DNA from: an uncultured Bacteroidales bacterium
GTDB lineage: Bacteria; Bacteroidota; Bacteroidia; Bacteroidales; UBA932
Assembly: GCA_934725015.1 (NCBI GenBank)
Contig: CAKVAS010000013.1
Location: forward strand, 15,193 to 79,192
Direction of reading: 5' to 3'
DNA length: 64,000 nt
The stretch's first letter is position 1; the number at the start of each line of letters is the position of its first letter. Shown here in pieces: positions 7,458-17,266 of this stretch. The notes under the pieces are model-generated. The model saw nothing but the letters and a program-made list of their open reading frames with translations. It was not told the DNA's origin and did not search any database. The position numbers and the translations under genes were made by a program.

Positions 7458-9599
7458 TCATTCGCCTTTCCCGTATCTGATTTCATACATATTGTAGCCT
7501 ATCTCGCGCAGCGCGGCGACCGTCTCCGGATAAGGAGTGTCGCAGCAGTCCGTCAGGCCCACCTGAAAGTCCTCGCCGTCAAAGCGTCCGGTACAAGGCT
7601 GATCCGAGAACTGATGCCAGTTGGTGCCTATGATGCACGGGTTCTTCAGGCACGAGCGCACGAAGTCGCCGTATGCCCTCGCACGGTTCTTCTGGCTGAA
7701 AGTGGCCACCTGGCCCGTGTGGAAGAGGCCTCGGTCAAGGGCTCCGAAATGGAATTCCCCGTACATAACCGGCAGGTCAATCCCCTCAGGAAGGGAAAAA
7801 GTCTCGCGGGTGTAGGTGTAGTTGTTGTAGCTCATCACATCGACATACTCGGCCGCAATCCTGACCACGAACTCCGGAGCGCCCGCGAAACGGCAACCCA
7901 TGTAGAGCTTGTCAGGAGCCACCTGCTTGAACACCTCACGCACGGTCTTGAAATACTGCCGCACAATCAGCAGCGTCAGTTCCGCGAGGTCGGCATCTGC
8001 GGCGCTCGGAAGAGGCTTGCGGTTGGCGATCAGCGCGTTCCAGTCCTCGAACTCCGTCCCCCACGCCTTGTTGAGAGCCTCCACGCCGGAGTATTTGTCC
8101 ATGAGGCGGTCTATCAGCACCTGCTTGCTCGCCTGCCCGGGCGAAGCCTTGAGCGCAAGGCCTGCCAGCATCGTCTGCCCTCCCCAGTTGATTTCATTAT
8201 CGACATAGAAGCCCTGGCACCATGAATCCTCCAGCTGTGTCCTTTTGGCCTCAAGATGGGCACGGACGCACATCGGGAAGAGGTTGTCGAACGGGTCGAT
8301 GAAAGGCCACCATCCTCCCGAGCCTTCAAGGACAGGCCATTTCGGGCAGCCGGCGACCGGAGCGCCCAGATCGACCCTCTCGTTATAGACGGTCCTGTCC
8401 ATCGCACAGATTGCCGGGTCGGAGGAATTTGCCATCGTGTTCATTCCCCAGCTGCGCAGCCTGCGGTGTGCGAGGTCGGCGAACACCGCCTTATAGTCCT
8501 CCCCATACTTGCGGTACGCATTGGCGGAAGAGAAGTCGTAGGTTTCACGGATGCCCCGGGCCGTGTAGTACGGATGCAGGAGGTCGTCATGGGTGAAATA
8601 GAAGCGGTGGAACGGGTCGGACTCATCCTCGGGCAGGCCGGAGAAATAGAACCTGCGGCCGTCGAGCGGAGTCACCGCAGAGGAGGTCGTCACACGCACG
8701 ACTCCGTGCGACCAGTAGAGATAGCCCTCGGGGTCTATCATCCACCATTTTCCGTCAATCTTCTTCACATAGAACTGCCCCGTCGCCTCATGGCGCGGGC
8801 CGCCTTTCCATCCGCCGTAAATGTCCCAGTCGTCAGGTCCGGGATGCGCCGCGAGATCCCTTTCCTCAGCAAGTCTCGCACGCTTCAAATCCTTGTCCGA
8901 GTGCACCTTGCCCGGCCAGTCCCTGTACTTGTACTGCCCGTATGCGTCCACAAACGGGAAAAATGCCGCCGAGTCCAGCTGCATTGCCTTCGGGGCGACG
9001 CGCTTTCCCCTGACAAGCTCGACGTCGGAGACGGTGAACTCCACCCCGGGAAGAAGATTCACGCCGGCGATGACGATGGTGTGGACGTCCGAAAGGTCGA
9101 TGTCATAGGAAAAGAGACCGAGTTCACGGGAATATGGAGTGCCGTGCATGAGGCGGAACGCGCCGTTCACCTCCGGATGCGGCATATCCGGGCTCAGCGG
9201 AAACTCGACGGTCATGCGCGAGCCCGTCGGGACGTCGCCCACGGCCTCATATACTCCGGCCACAGCCCTGTTCGCCCTGTCGCGGAACTCAGGCTTGCGG
9301 CGCGAGTCGAACATATCGCAGACGAGATAGAGGGCAGTCACATCGCTGCGGTTCTCCACCGTAAGCCTGAGCGACTTATATTCCCTCAAATCCCATTTTC
9401 CCCGGAGCATGATTCCGGCCTTCCACTGCTTCGAGACTATCTCGAAGCTTCCGTCGCTCTCGCTTACCGAGCATCCTCCGACATTCTCCATGGAATCTCC
9501 GAAGGTTCCCGTCAGCCTGAGGTTCCCGTCTTCACGGGCATATCCCGTCCATGAAAGGACGGACATCATTGCTACAACGCATAAAATTCTGTATCTCAT
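7458..9599 (-). CDS. GH50-like (beta-agarase-type) glycoside hydrolase
   Basis: About 713 aa starting at the ATG at 9599, which gives a clean signal peptide (MRYRILCVVAMMSVLSWTGYA); a longer frame to 9632 is possible but adds a poor N-terminus. An N-terminal beta-sandwich (about 25-200) precedes a TIM-barrel region beginning 'YVKKIDGKWWMIDPEGYLYWSHGV'. Barrel motifs include 'LRSWGMNTMANSSDP', 'CQGFYVDNEINWGG' (candidate acid/base Glu), 'VDVMSYNNYTY' and 'LPVMYGEFHFGA' (candidate nucleophile Glu). These fit GH50 and the wider GH42-like A clan, usually annotated beta-agarase in Bacteroidales. No other recognisable agar or porphyran genes are nearby, so the real substrate is open. Confidence 0.7.
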   Translation of the reverse strand: MRYRILCVVAMMSVLSWTGYAREDGNLRLTGTFGDSMENVGGCSVSESDGSFEIVSKQWKAGIMLRGKWDLREYKSLRLTVENRSDVTALYLVCDMFDSRRKPEFRDRANRAVAGVYEAVGDVPTGSRMTVEFPLSPDMPHPEVNGAFRLMHGTPYSRELGLFSYDIDLSDVHTIVIAGVNLLPGVEFTVSDVELVRGKRVAPKAMQLDSAAFFPFVDAYGQYKYRDWPGKVHSDKDLKRARLAEERDLAAHPGPDDWDIYGGWKGGPRHEATGQFYVKKIDGKWWMIDPEGYLYWSHGVVRVTTSSAVTPLDGRRFYFSGLPEDESDPFHRFYFTHDDLLHPYYTARGIRETYDFSSANAYRKYGEDYKAVFADLAHRRLRSWGMNTMANSSDPAICAMDRTVYNERVDLGAPVAGCPKWPVLEGSGGWWPFIDPFDNLFPMCVRAHLEAKRTQLEDSWCQGFYVDNEINWGGQTMLAGLALKASPGQASKQVLIDRLMDKYSGVEALNKAWGTEFEDWNALIANRKPLPSAADADLAELTLLIVRQYFKTVREVFKQVAPDKLYMGCRFAGAPEFVVRIAAEYVDVMSYNNYTYTRETFSLPEGIDLPVMYGEFHFGALDRGLFHTGQVATFSQKNRARAYGDFVRSCLKNPCIIGTNWHQFSDQPCTGRFDGEDFQVGLTDCCDTPYPETVAALREIGYNMYEIRYGKGE

Positions 9600-9610
9600 A
9601 TACTTTAAAA

Positions 9611-10633
9611 TTACTCGGTTTCTGACTGCCATTCATTGATTCCGTCCCTGATTCTGTTCCGGAACTTCAGCACGTCATAGACATAAGTCGTAGTTCCGTC
9701 GCCGTTGCTGTAGCAGTAGTTCAGGGAAATCTCCCTGTCCTGAAGGAGGCGCGCGCCGTTGAAGCGGCTCGGATGTCCCTGAATCGGGTTTATTATGATG
9801 TCGGAGCCGTCGGCAGGCGAAACGAGGATGTCGTCGCCGTCGAAGGTCAGCAGCAGGGAGCCCGTGCGGCCGCCCATACGGTCGGTCCTGACGGAAACCG
9901 CATCGACGGTGGTGAGCTTATATACCTTTGAGTCGGCCTGCGGAAGCGTGAGTTCATACTCGTCCGTGGAGACGACCTCTCCCGTCGCGTCGGAACGCAC
10001 CACCGTCCGGCCGCCGTGGTACCAGTTCCCGTAAAGGCGGTTCTCGCATTTCACGGCTATGACCTCGAAGCTCTTTTCCTTCACGAGGCGGTCGGCATCG
10101 GCATTGACAATCCTGAAGCCCAGCGCATAATACGGAACAAATGCCTTCGGGTCCGAAAGAATCTCGTCCGTTGCGCGCACGGTCACCGCAGCGGTGTGCC
10201 GTCCCTTGCGTATGGTCAGCCCGTCAATTCCGTCAAGTTCATAATACTCGGACGGAAGCGGGCTTATCTCAGTCACGGAGGCAAAGGCGTCGCTCACGTA
10301 TGACTGGCTCAGAGCCCCGAGCCTTCCCATTCCCTTCAGGCCGTCAAGCGCGGTGAACGACGGCGTACCGTCGGACTCCGAAAATGCGGAAAGGTCAGCG
10401 GAAAGCAGAGCGTCGTCAGCCTCGACCTCAACGGCCCTGTCACGGTCATTGTCAACGACTCCGCCGAGCGCCACCGTGAAGTCGAACTTCATTCCCTCCC
10501 CGACCACGAACGTCCGCAGGTCGTACTGGTAGGCGGAATATATCCCCGTGTATTCATAATCCATCGTGTAGTCGCCGTAGCATCCCGTTGCGAGGGCACA
10601 GCAGACGGCGGACAATGCAAATATCTTCTTCAT
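9611..10633 (-). CDS. DUF1735/DUF4361-like PUL surface lipoprotein
   Basis: A 340-aa predicted lipoprotein; the ATG at 10633 gives 'MKKIFALSAVCCALATGC' with a lipobox Cys at 18. The opening 'YGDYTMDYEYTGIYSAYQYDLRTFVVGEGMKFDFTVALGG' (written here as two strands around YQYDLR) resembles the start of DUF1735 domains in lipoproteins that follow SusD in many PULs, and the C-terminal 'Y-x-x-R-D-G-I-N-E-W' type ending resembles DUF4361. Such proteins are thought to be surface glycan-binding proteins. It sits 25 bp after SusD2 and 11 bp before the glycosidase gene, so it belongs to the operon. The domain call is by pattern and moderately sure. Confidence 0.65.
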   Translation of the reverse strand: MKKIFALSAVCCALATGCYGDYTMDYEYTGIYSAYQYDLRTFVVGEGMKFDFTVALGGVVDNDRDRAVEVEADDALLSADLSAFSESDGTPSFTALDGLKGMGRLGALSQSYVSDAFASVTEISPLPSEYYELDGIDGLTIRKGRHTAAVTVRATDEILSDPKAFVPYYALGFRIVNADADRLVKEKSFEVIAVKCENRLYGNWYHGGRTVVRSDATGEVVSTDEYELTLPQADSKVYKLTTVDAVSVRTDRMGGRTGSLLLTFDGDDILVSPADGSDIIINPIQGHPSRFNGARLLQDREISLNYCYSNGDGTTTYVYDVLKFRNRIRDGINEWQSETE

Positions 10634-10658
10634 ATACTCAAATTCCATAACAATAAGT

Positions 10659-12452
10659 CTATCTCCAGCTTTCCCAGCCCTCGTTCTGGACAAGGTTCGG
10701 GCAGCGGCGCACCTCCATATAAGGAAGCGGAGCCCAAAGGGACGGATAGTTCAGTTTTTCGACAACGACTTCACTGTCAAAGACTTCCTCCCCGGAAAAG
10801 CCCCGGGTTATCCTCACCCCGTGAACAGGGACGTTAAGGTCTGCGGCCGAAGACGCCCACCTTCTGAGGCACCAGTAGCGCTCGCCCTCGAAGCAGGTCT
10901 CGACCCTCCACTCATTGCGCACCAGATTGGAGAACTTTTCCCGCGAGGAGCATTCATCAAGATAGGGGTCTCCGGACGCTCCGAGCCCGTCTGCTCCCTC
11001 CGTGGTCTTGCGTGCGCGCAGCCATCCGAGGGCCTGCTTCGCCGAATAGCCGAAAGTCGAGCTCTCCTCCGGGCCGACGGCCTCGTTGGCCGCCTCCGCG
11101 AAAATCAGGCACATCTGAGTCCAGCTCAGCAGGTGGACGCAGCGGTAGCCCGGCTGAACCGTCTGGTCGTAGGGATTCCATCCCCGGTAGAGGAACTTGC
11201 GGATGTAGTAGCCGGTCGGCGAGGTCATCGTCCCGCCCGGGGCGTCGGCTCCGTCGGTCTCGGTCTTGAAGGAATACATCTTCGCGCCGTTTGAAAGGCG
11301 CAGGACAGAGGAGCCGTTGTAGTAAATCGCCGCATAGAAGCGCGGATCGCGCCCCTCGTATGGCTTCTGCGGGTCATATCCGCTGCGGGAGTCCGTTATC
11401 GGGTAGCCGTTCGCCATGGGGAACGCATCCACGAGGTCCTGCGTCGGGACGATGTTGGACTGCCCTCCGAAGCCGAGCGGGTAGCAGCACTTCTCCGTGT
11501 CGGTTGCCTTGGAGAAATTGGACGGCCAGACAATCTCGGCGCTGTTGCAGTCGTACCAGCTGAAGCCGGAAAGCGGATTGAAGCCGCCCGTGAGCGAGCC
11601 TTCTCGCTCAATCTTGTGCTTCATGACGCGGGATGCATAGAGGGCGGCGTTCCTGTAGCGCTCCACGTCCCCGTCCGGATTGAACGCCGGGCTTGCCCAG
11701 AAGAGCCAGACCATGGCGCGGACGGCGTCGATGCAGACGCGGTCGAGGGTCTTGTAGCGCACCGAGCCGGTCACGGGAAGGTTCTGGGCAGGGTCGTCCG
11801 GGTAGTCGCGGTTGGAGTCCGGGAGATAGAAGTATGCGGAGTCGCAGTCGTCAAGAATCTGCTTCACACACTCTTCCACTCCGGCCCTGCGGATGCTCCC
11901 GGCATCGATTCTGTCGGTAGAGGTCGGCTCGGTCACGATGGGCACGCCCCACATGTTCCCGTCGGTCCCCTTTCCCGCAAAGGTGCGGAGAAGGTCGAAG
12001 GCGTACCATGCGCGAAGCCCGAACGCGCTGCCCTGCATCGTCCGGCGGTAGGCGGCATCAGCCTCCATGTCAATCAGATAGCGTGCGCTGATTCCTGCGC
12101 GGTCCTTGAGGAAGAGGTTGGCGTAGTTGATTGCGGAGTAGTCCGTGTTCCATTTGGAAGTGAACGGGTTGCCGGACATGAGGGCGGTTCCGTTGGAGAA
12201 CTTGCGCCATGCGGCCCCCTCCGAGCGATAGACGGCGTCGTCGGTCGCGGCGGAAATTCCGAGAAGGTAGTTGGTCGCGTAGAGCGTCGGGATGAAGTCG
12301 TTGTAAATCTTATCGACATATCCCCTGAGCAGCTTGGCGTTCTCGTCGTAGTTGTCGTCGTTGTAGCTACCGTCCGGAAGCGGGTCGAGAAAGCTGCATC
12401 CGGCGGCCACGAGACCCGGAAGAAGAACGGCTATGATTTTCGTGAGTTTCAT
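10659..12452 (-). CDS. SusD/RagB-family outer-membrane lipoprotein (SusD2)
   Basis: A 597-aa SusD-like lipoprotein ('MKLTKIIAVLLPGLVAAGCSFLDPLPDGSY', Cys at 19). Typical family features are the 'FLDPLP' opening, a helical TPR-like core with 'GLRAWYAFDLLRTF', the 'RVCIDAVRAMVWLFWASPAFNPDGD' helix, 'CLIFAEAANEAVGP' and the C-terminal 'VRNEWRVETCFEGERYWCLRRW' and 'LWAPLPYMEVRRCPNLVQNEGW'. SusD proteins cap the SusC barrel and capture oligosaccharide on the cell surface. It follows SusC2 by 56 bp, so it is the partner of that transporter. Confidence 0.93.
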   Translation of the reverse strand: MKLTKIIAVLLPGLVAAGCSFLDPLPDGSYNDDNYDENAKLLRGYVDKIYNDFIPTLYATNYLLGISAATDDAVYRSEGAAWRKFSNGTALMSGNPFTSKWNTDYSAINYANLFLKDRAGISARYLIDMEADAAYRRTMQGSAFGLRAWYAFDLLRTFAGKGTDGNMWGVPIVTEPTSTDRIDAGSIRRAGVEECVKQILDDCDSAYFYLPDSNRDYPDDPAQNLPVTGSVRYKTLDRVCIDAVRAMVWLFWASPAFNPDGDVERYRNAALYASRVMKHKIEREGSLTGGFNPLSGFSWYDCNSAEIVWPSNFSKATDTEKCCYPLGFGGQSNIVPTQDLVDAFPMANGYPITDSRSGYDPQKPYEGRDPRFYAAIYYNGSSVLRLSNGAKMYSFKTETDGADAPGGTMTSPTGYYIRKFLYRGWNPYDQTVQPGYRCVHLLSWTQMCLIFAEAANEAVGPEESSTFGYSAKQALGWLRARKTTEGADGLGASGDPYLDECSSREKFSNLVRNEWRVETCFEGERYWCLRRWASSAADLNVPVHGVRITRGFSGEEVFDSEVVVEKLNYPSLWAPLPYMEVRRCPNLVQNEGWESWR

Positions 12453-12508
12453 TGTAGTAAAGGATGGGTTGAAAGGATTATATCATATCGGCGGAAAGAG
12501 GCGTCGCG

Positions 12509-15343
12509 TCAGAAATTAAGCTTTATGCCGCCGGTGACCGAACGCAGCAGAGGATAGGAGCTGACGCCCGCGTCGATGCACTCCGGATCCACGTCCCTGA
12601 TTCCCGAGAGCGTCAGGAGGTTCTGCCCCTTGACCGAAAACTTGATGCCCCTTATCCATGACGAGCGGCGCAGGCGGAGATTGTAGGACAGCTCGGCGCT
12701 CTGAATCTTGAACCATGAGCCGTTTCGGAGCCAGAAGTCCGACCCCACGAAGTTCTGGTCCGAATGCACATAGTCAAGGCGCGGATAGGCTCCGCCGATG
12801 TTGTCGCGGACGAAGGCGGAATAGTTGCCGTCGCCCCAGCCGTTCCAGAACCAGCTGTTGGTCATCGCCGTCTTGAGTCCCGCTCGTCCGGTCCCGACGA
12901 CGTTCAGCTCAAGGTCCTTCCACCCGAAGGTGAGGTTCAGCGCATAGCTCAGGCGCGGGGCCGTGTTCCCGAGAATCACCTTGTCGTTGTCGTCAATGCG
13001 CCCGTCTCCGTTCACATCCTCATACATCAGGTCCCCGACCTTCACGGCGGTGGAGATTGCCGGGACGGAAGAGAGCTGCTCCTCGTCCTCATATTTCCCG
13101 ATGCAGCGGTAGCCCCAGTACGCATCCACGGGAGTGCCGGTCTTCTTCTGGTACTCATAGAGCCAGTTGTCGTCCGTCATCCTTTCGTATATCGCCTTAT
13201 ACGTCGTCGCGCTGAACGAGGCTCCGACGCGGAAGTCTCCGAAATTCTGTGAATATCCGAGAGTGACGTCCATTCCCCGAAGGCTCTGCGCGGTGAAATT
13301 GTCCATCAGCGCGATACCGTCCAGACCATATACCCCCGGAATCGTGGAGGATATGTTCACTATCGAGTCATATATCTTCTTGTAATATGCGTTCGCCCGG
13401 AACGAAAAGAGCCCGAGGAAGTCGAAGTCCAGTCCGAGGTCGGCCTGAAAGACCTTCGGCCAGCCGAGACTGTGGTTCGCGAGGCGGTTTATCGTCGTCT
13501 TGTAGGAAATCCAGCGGTTGGTGCCGAACCACGAAGGCTGGTCGGAGATAGGGCCGTACCACATATCTCCGTTGTAGGAGTAGTTGGAGCGGTACTGATA
13601 CGGCATGCCGAAGACGTCGAACTGTCCGGTAAGGCCCGTCTGGGCATGAATCTTCAGGCGGTCAATCCACCTGACGTCCCTGAGGAAAGCCTCGTTGGAG
13701 GCCACCCACGCGAGTCCGGCCGAAGGGAAGAAGGCGAAGCGGCGGCCCTTCTCGTAGCGGGACGAGCCGGCGTACTGGGCGACGAATTCGGCGACATATC
13801 TGCCTGCGTATGAATACTTTGCGTCTGCAACGACATACATCTGCCTCTGGTTCTGCGCCTCGCCCTTGCTTGAGGCGCTGTTCATCGAGAAGGTCGCCCC
13901 CGCGCTCACGCCGTGGTGTCCGAAGCTTCCCTCGTATGAAAGCCTCTCGTACATCGACAGCGACTGCCATGTGTAGTTGGAGAGGGTGGATTTGCCGGAA
14001 GCCTTGGCTCCCTTGTGGGACGACTGCTCCTGAATGCCCGCGTCGGGCGACCAGTACCAGGCGATGTAGTCGTCGTTCTTTCCTATGGTCGTCTGCGCGA
14101 AGTTGGAGGCGGCGAGCCATGTGCGGGACTTCAACCCCCTGAGCAGCCACGAGAAGTCAACGTCGAGCGCGACATCCATGAGGCCGGAGCGCATTCTGTT
14201 GGTTCTGAAGCCGCCCTCCTTCATGAGGGCATAGTAGTTCTGCGTCCAGGACTTGCTCACGCCGTAGGCCGTTCCCGCCCCGTCCGGAAGTTCGAGTTCA
14301 AGCGGATATGCCACGGCCGGAACTGTCCGGTAGTCGTACCACGCAGTCCTTCCGGAGCGCCGGAAATAGAGCATTGAGGAAAAATCTACCGAGACCTCCA
14401 TCCATTTCCCGACCTTCACGCCGAGGCCCGCAGTGAAGTTGAAGCGGCTGTAATCCACGGCATTGGGGCTCTTTATCAGGTCGCCCGAATAAAGCCCGCT
14501 CAGGGAAAAGTTGTAGCGGACACCCGAGGTGCCTCCCGCGATGTTCATCCCGGCGCTTGAGACAGGAAGGAAATTCCTGTACATCAGGGACTTGTAATCC
14601 ACGTTAGGGTATTCGGAGCTATAGGGGTCGCGGCTGGCGAAGTTCCTTATGGCGAGCTGGCTGTAGAGCTGCTCGTAGCCGCCCTCCTCCCTCGCCGCGT
14701 TGTTCAGCCGCGCATAGTCCTCACCGTTCACCCACTCCGAGACCCTGTCCGCGAAGCTGACCCCGCTCTCCGCATTCACGCTGATGCGCATCGGGGTGTT
14801 GTAGCTGCCCGAACGGGTCTTTATGAGAATGGCTCCGTCCGAGGCGAGCACGCCGTAGCGGGCGCGGTCGGCGACGTCGGTCAGGAAGGTCATGGACTCA
14901 ATCTGGTTCGGGTCGAGCTGAAGCTGCCCGAAAGGGATGCAGGCGTCGTTCACGATGCACATCACATTGCCCCGTCCCCTCATCCTGACGCTGAACTGGT
15001 CCGAGTCCAGCGAGCGGTACTGGTAGTTCGGCAGGGCAAAGCCGGCCTTCTCCACGACTTCAAGTCCCGGAACCATGCCGGTGAGCCTGTTCATCAGGTC
15101 GCCCTGCATCCTGCCTTCAAGCGCCTCGCCGGAGACAGAAAGGAAACTTCCGGTGGATTCCTCCCACGGGACGCTCCCGTTCCACGGCATCACGACAACG
15201 CTGTCCCGCTTCCACAACAGGCAGTCACCCTTCTTTTCGTCAGAATCCCCCAGCGGCTCCGAGGCGGCGGCCGGAAGGCTCCGCATGAGGGCAAGGCACG
15301 GCAGAAGAGAGAGCGCCGCAATCATAATATCTCTTTTCATCAT
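12509..15343 (-). CDS. SusC-like TonB-dependent transporter without N-terminal extension (SusC2)
   Basis: A 944-aa outer-membrane barrel with a signal peptide (MKRDIMIAALSLLPCLALM). It starts almost directly with the plug ('GDLMNRLTGMVPGLEVVEK', 'SVRMRGRGNVMCIVNDACIPFGQLQLDPNQIESMTFLTDVADRARYGVLASDGAILIKTR', quoted in pieces) and ends with the barrel strand 'PLLRSVTGGIKLNF'. The carboxypeptidase-regulatory-like domain and 'VVVGYG' linker normal for SusC are missing; only about 60 residues separate the signal from the plug. Its start overlaps the stop of SusD1 by 4 bp (ATGA), so translation is probably coupled. Together with SusD2 it would import a second oligosaccharide. Confidence 0.88.
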   Translation of the reverse strand: MMKRDIMIAALSLLPCLALMRSLPAAASEPLGDSDEKKGDCLLWKRDSVVVMPWNGSVPWEESTGSFLSVSGEALEGRMQGDLMNRLTGMVPGLEVVEKAGFALPNYQYRSLDSDQFSVRMRGRGNVMCIVNDACIPFGQLQLDPNQIESMTFLTDVADRARYGVLASDGAILIKTRSGSYNTPMRISVNAESGVSFADRVSEWVNGEDYARLNNAAREEGGYEQLYSQLAIRNFASRDPYSSEYPNVDYKSLMYRNFLPVSSAGMNIAGGTSGVRYNFSLSGLYSGDLIKSPNAVDYSRFNFTAGLGVKVGKWMEVSVDFSSMLYFRRSGRTAWYDYRTVPAVAYPLELELPDGAGTAYGVSKSWTQNYYALMKEGGFRTNRMRSGLMDVALDVDFSWLLRGLKSRTWLAASNFAQTTIGKNDDYIAWYWSPDAGIQEQSSHKGAKASGKSTLSNYTWQSLSMYERLSYEGSFGHHGVSAGATFSMNSASSKGEAQNQRQMYVVADAKYSYAGRYVAEFVAQYAGSSRYEKGRRFAFFPSAGLAWVASNEAFLRDVRWIDRLKIHAQTGLTGQFDVFGMPYQYRSNYSYNGDMWYGPISDQPSWFGTNRWISYKTTINRLANHSLGWPKVFQADLGLDFDFLGLFSFRANAYYKKIYDSIVNISSTIPGVYGLDGIALMDNFTAQSLRGMDVTLGYSQNFGDFRVGASFSATTYKAIYERMTDDNWLYEYQKKTGTPVDAYWGYRCIGKYEDEEQLSSVPAISTAVKVGDLMYEDVNGDGRIDDNDKVILGNTAPRLSYALNLTFGWKDLELNVVGTGRAGLKTAMTNSWFWNGWGDGNYSAFVRDNIGGAYPRLDYVHSDQNFVGSDFWLRNGSWFKIQSAELSYNLRLRRSSWIRGIKFSVKGQNLLTLSGIRDVDPECIDAGVSSYPLLRSVTGGIKLNF

Positions 15344-17220
15344 TTCCAGCTCCAGTTAACAAAGTTCTTCATCTTGAACGCCTCCGAATCGGGGAAAGGC
15401 AGATAGTACATATAGTCCTTCCACACGCACTGACGGTTGTTCGGCAGTGCCTTGCGGGTGTATATCCTCCCGTCGGGATGCTCCGCGCTGACGTCGGTCT
15501 TCTCGACATACATCCCGTAGAGCGTCGCGCCCATGGTCTGCGGGGCAATCTTCCAGCGGCGGATGTCGTGGTAGTAGTGATGTCCCTCGAAGGCCAGCTC
15601 CACGCAGCGCTCGTTGCGTATGCGCTCGCGCAGGCTCTCCCTGTCGGCGGTGTATTTCGACGCGACATCAGGCATCCCGATGCGCCTGCGCACGACATTC
15701 AGCGCCTCGACCGCCGTAAGACCCACCGTGCCGGCCTTGCCGGACGGGCCGTAGGCCTCGTTCACCGCCTCGGCATAGTTGAGATAGAGCTCGGCCAGAC
15801 GGACGATAGGGTCCTCGTGCCAGTGGTTGCTCTGCTGCTTGAGCCCGAGCACGCCGTTCCAGTACTTGCGGCAGTAGTAGCCGGTGTTGGAATAGGCGTA
15901 GGTGTCGTTGTCCCTCGTGCCCCAGTCGATTCCGAAAGTGAGGTTCACCCCGTTCAGGCGGGTCGTGGGCCATGACTTGGAGGCAGGGTCGTAGTATATG
16001 CTGATTTTTCCGCCCTCGGCATTGCTGTTGGCCTGACCGTCATGGACAATCGTGAGCTCCAGACGCGGGTCGCGGTCGCTGTATGGGGACTGCTCGCTGT
16101 AGTGCCCGGCGGCAGCGGCGGCCCGGCGGTCGGCCTCTGTCAGCAGCGGCTCGCCGAACCTGGTCTCATAGCGGTCCACGAAGTTCTGCGTAGGGCAGAC
16201 TCCGGAGGAGCCGGACGTTGCCGCCGACTGCGGATAGGCCATGATGCTGCTCAGGTTGGCGTGGTTGTCCTTGGTCTGGAGGGCATAGGCCCAGATGTTC
16301 TCGTTGGTCGTCCTCTGGCTCAGGAAATTGGTCGTGTAGGCCGCGGCTGGAGTGAGCGAGAACTCCGCGTCAAGGGCCTCCTGCAACGCGAGCGCACAGG
16401 CAGCGGCGGCGTCCTTCCAGTCCTCCTCTCCCCTTTCGTTGCTCAGCGGACTCGCGGCATAGAGCAGCGCCCTCGCGTAAAGACCGGCCGCGGCCGCACC
16501 GTTAATCTGGTCGAGGGTCGCGCTCGCGAGGTCGGCCGGGGAGTTCCGCCTCATGTAGCCGGCCTCCTTGAGCAGTTCATAGCCCTTGCGCAGGTCCTCG
16601 GCTGCCTTGACGAATGTCTCATGGGACGAGAGCCTCGGAAGGTCCCAGGACTCCTCGGCCTCAAGCGCATGGTCCATGTAGGGCATCCCGCCGAAGACGC
16701 GGCAGAGCGAGAAATAGCAGAAGCCGCGTATGGCGTAGGCCTGGCCGAGCAGGTCGCCGCGCTGCTTCGGGGTGGCGTCCGCGCAGAGGTCAATCTTGGC
16801 TATGGTCGTGTTGCAGCGGCGGATGGTCGCGAACATCGCCTTCGCCAGCGGCTTGTCGGCGCTCCCCGAGTCGAAGGTCACCGCCTTCAGGAAGTCCTGG
16901 GTCATGGTGCCCTGCTTGAAGTACTGCTGCGTCACCCCCATCCTTCCGGCGTCCGCCATGTCAGTGGTGTTGTACCACGAGAAGGAATATTTCTGGAGGA
17001 AGTCCGAATACATCGGGAACGCGTAGAGTATGTTCTCCTTGTTCGTCCCGTTCCCGGAGGCGTAGAGCCAGTCGAAATAGGAGCGGAAGTTGGAATAGGT
17101 GCCGAAGACCTCGCTGTCGTCGAGACCGAGCTCGGGATCGACGTCAAGGTAGCCGCAGCCCGCCGAGGCAAGCGCGAGCGCCGACGCCGCAAATATATGT
17201 CTTATCTTCTTCATGTGCAT
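15340..17220 (-). CDS. SusD/RagB-family outer-membrane lipoprotein (SusD1)
   Basis: A 626-aa SusD-like lipoprotein; the ATG at 17220 or the one six bases later (MKKIRHIFAASALALASAGC) could be used, and the lipobox favours the second. Family features are 'GYLDVDPELGLDDSEVFGTYSNFRSYFDWLY' (in two helices), 'GQAYAIRGFCYFSLCRVFGGMPYMD', 'RLAELYLNYAEAVNEAYGPSG', 'RIRNERCVELAFEGHHYYHDIRRW' and a terminal 'MYYLPFPDSEAFKMKNFVNW'. It follows SusC1 by about 50 bp and overlaps the SusC2 start by 4 bp, which places both transporter pairs in one transcript. Confidence 0.93.
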   Translation of the reverse strand: MHMKKIRHIFAASALALASAGCGYLDVDPELGLDDSEVFGTYSNFRSYFDWLYASGNGTNKENILYAFPMYSDFLQKYSFSWYNTTDMADAGRMGVTQQYFKQGTMTQDFLKAVTFDSGSADKPLAKAMFATIRRCNTTIAKIDLCADATPKQRGDLLGQAYAIRGFCYFSLCRVFGGMPYMDHALEAEESWDLPRLSSHETFVKAAEDLRKGYELLKEAGYMRRNSPADLASATLDQINGAAAAGLYARALLYAASPLSNERGEEDWKDAAAACALALQEALDAEFSLTPAAAYTTNFLSQRTTNENIWAYALQTKDNHANLSSIMAYPQSAATSGSSGVCPTQNFVDRYETRFGEPLLTEADRRAAAAAGHYSEQSPYSDRDPRLELTIVHDGQANSNAEGGKISIYYDPASKSWPTTRLNGVNLTFGIDWGTRDNDTYAYSNTGYYCRKYWNGVLGLKQQSNHWHEDPIVRLAELYLNYAEAVNEAYGPSGKAGTVGLTAVEALNVVRRRIGMPDVASKYTADRESLRERIRNERCVELAFEGHHYYHDIRRWKIAPQTMGATLYGMYVEKTDVSAEHPDGRIYTRKALPNNRQCVWKDYMYYLPFPDSEAFKMKNFVNWSWK

Positions 17221-17266
17221 ATCTGTCTGTCAGAATATCTATCTGTCAATCAAACGTTATATTTTT

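Noticed and set aside
8256..9554. 432-codon plus-strand frame opposite the GH50-like gene
   Set aside because: No domain pattern, Arg/Val-rich, and fully covered by the glycosidase gene with signal peptide and active-site motifs.
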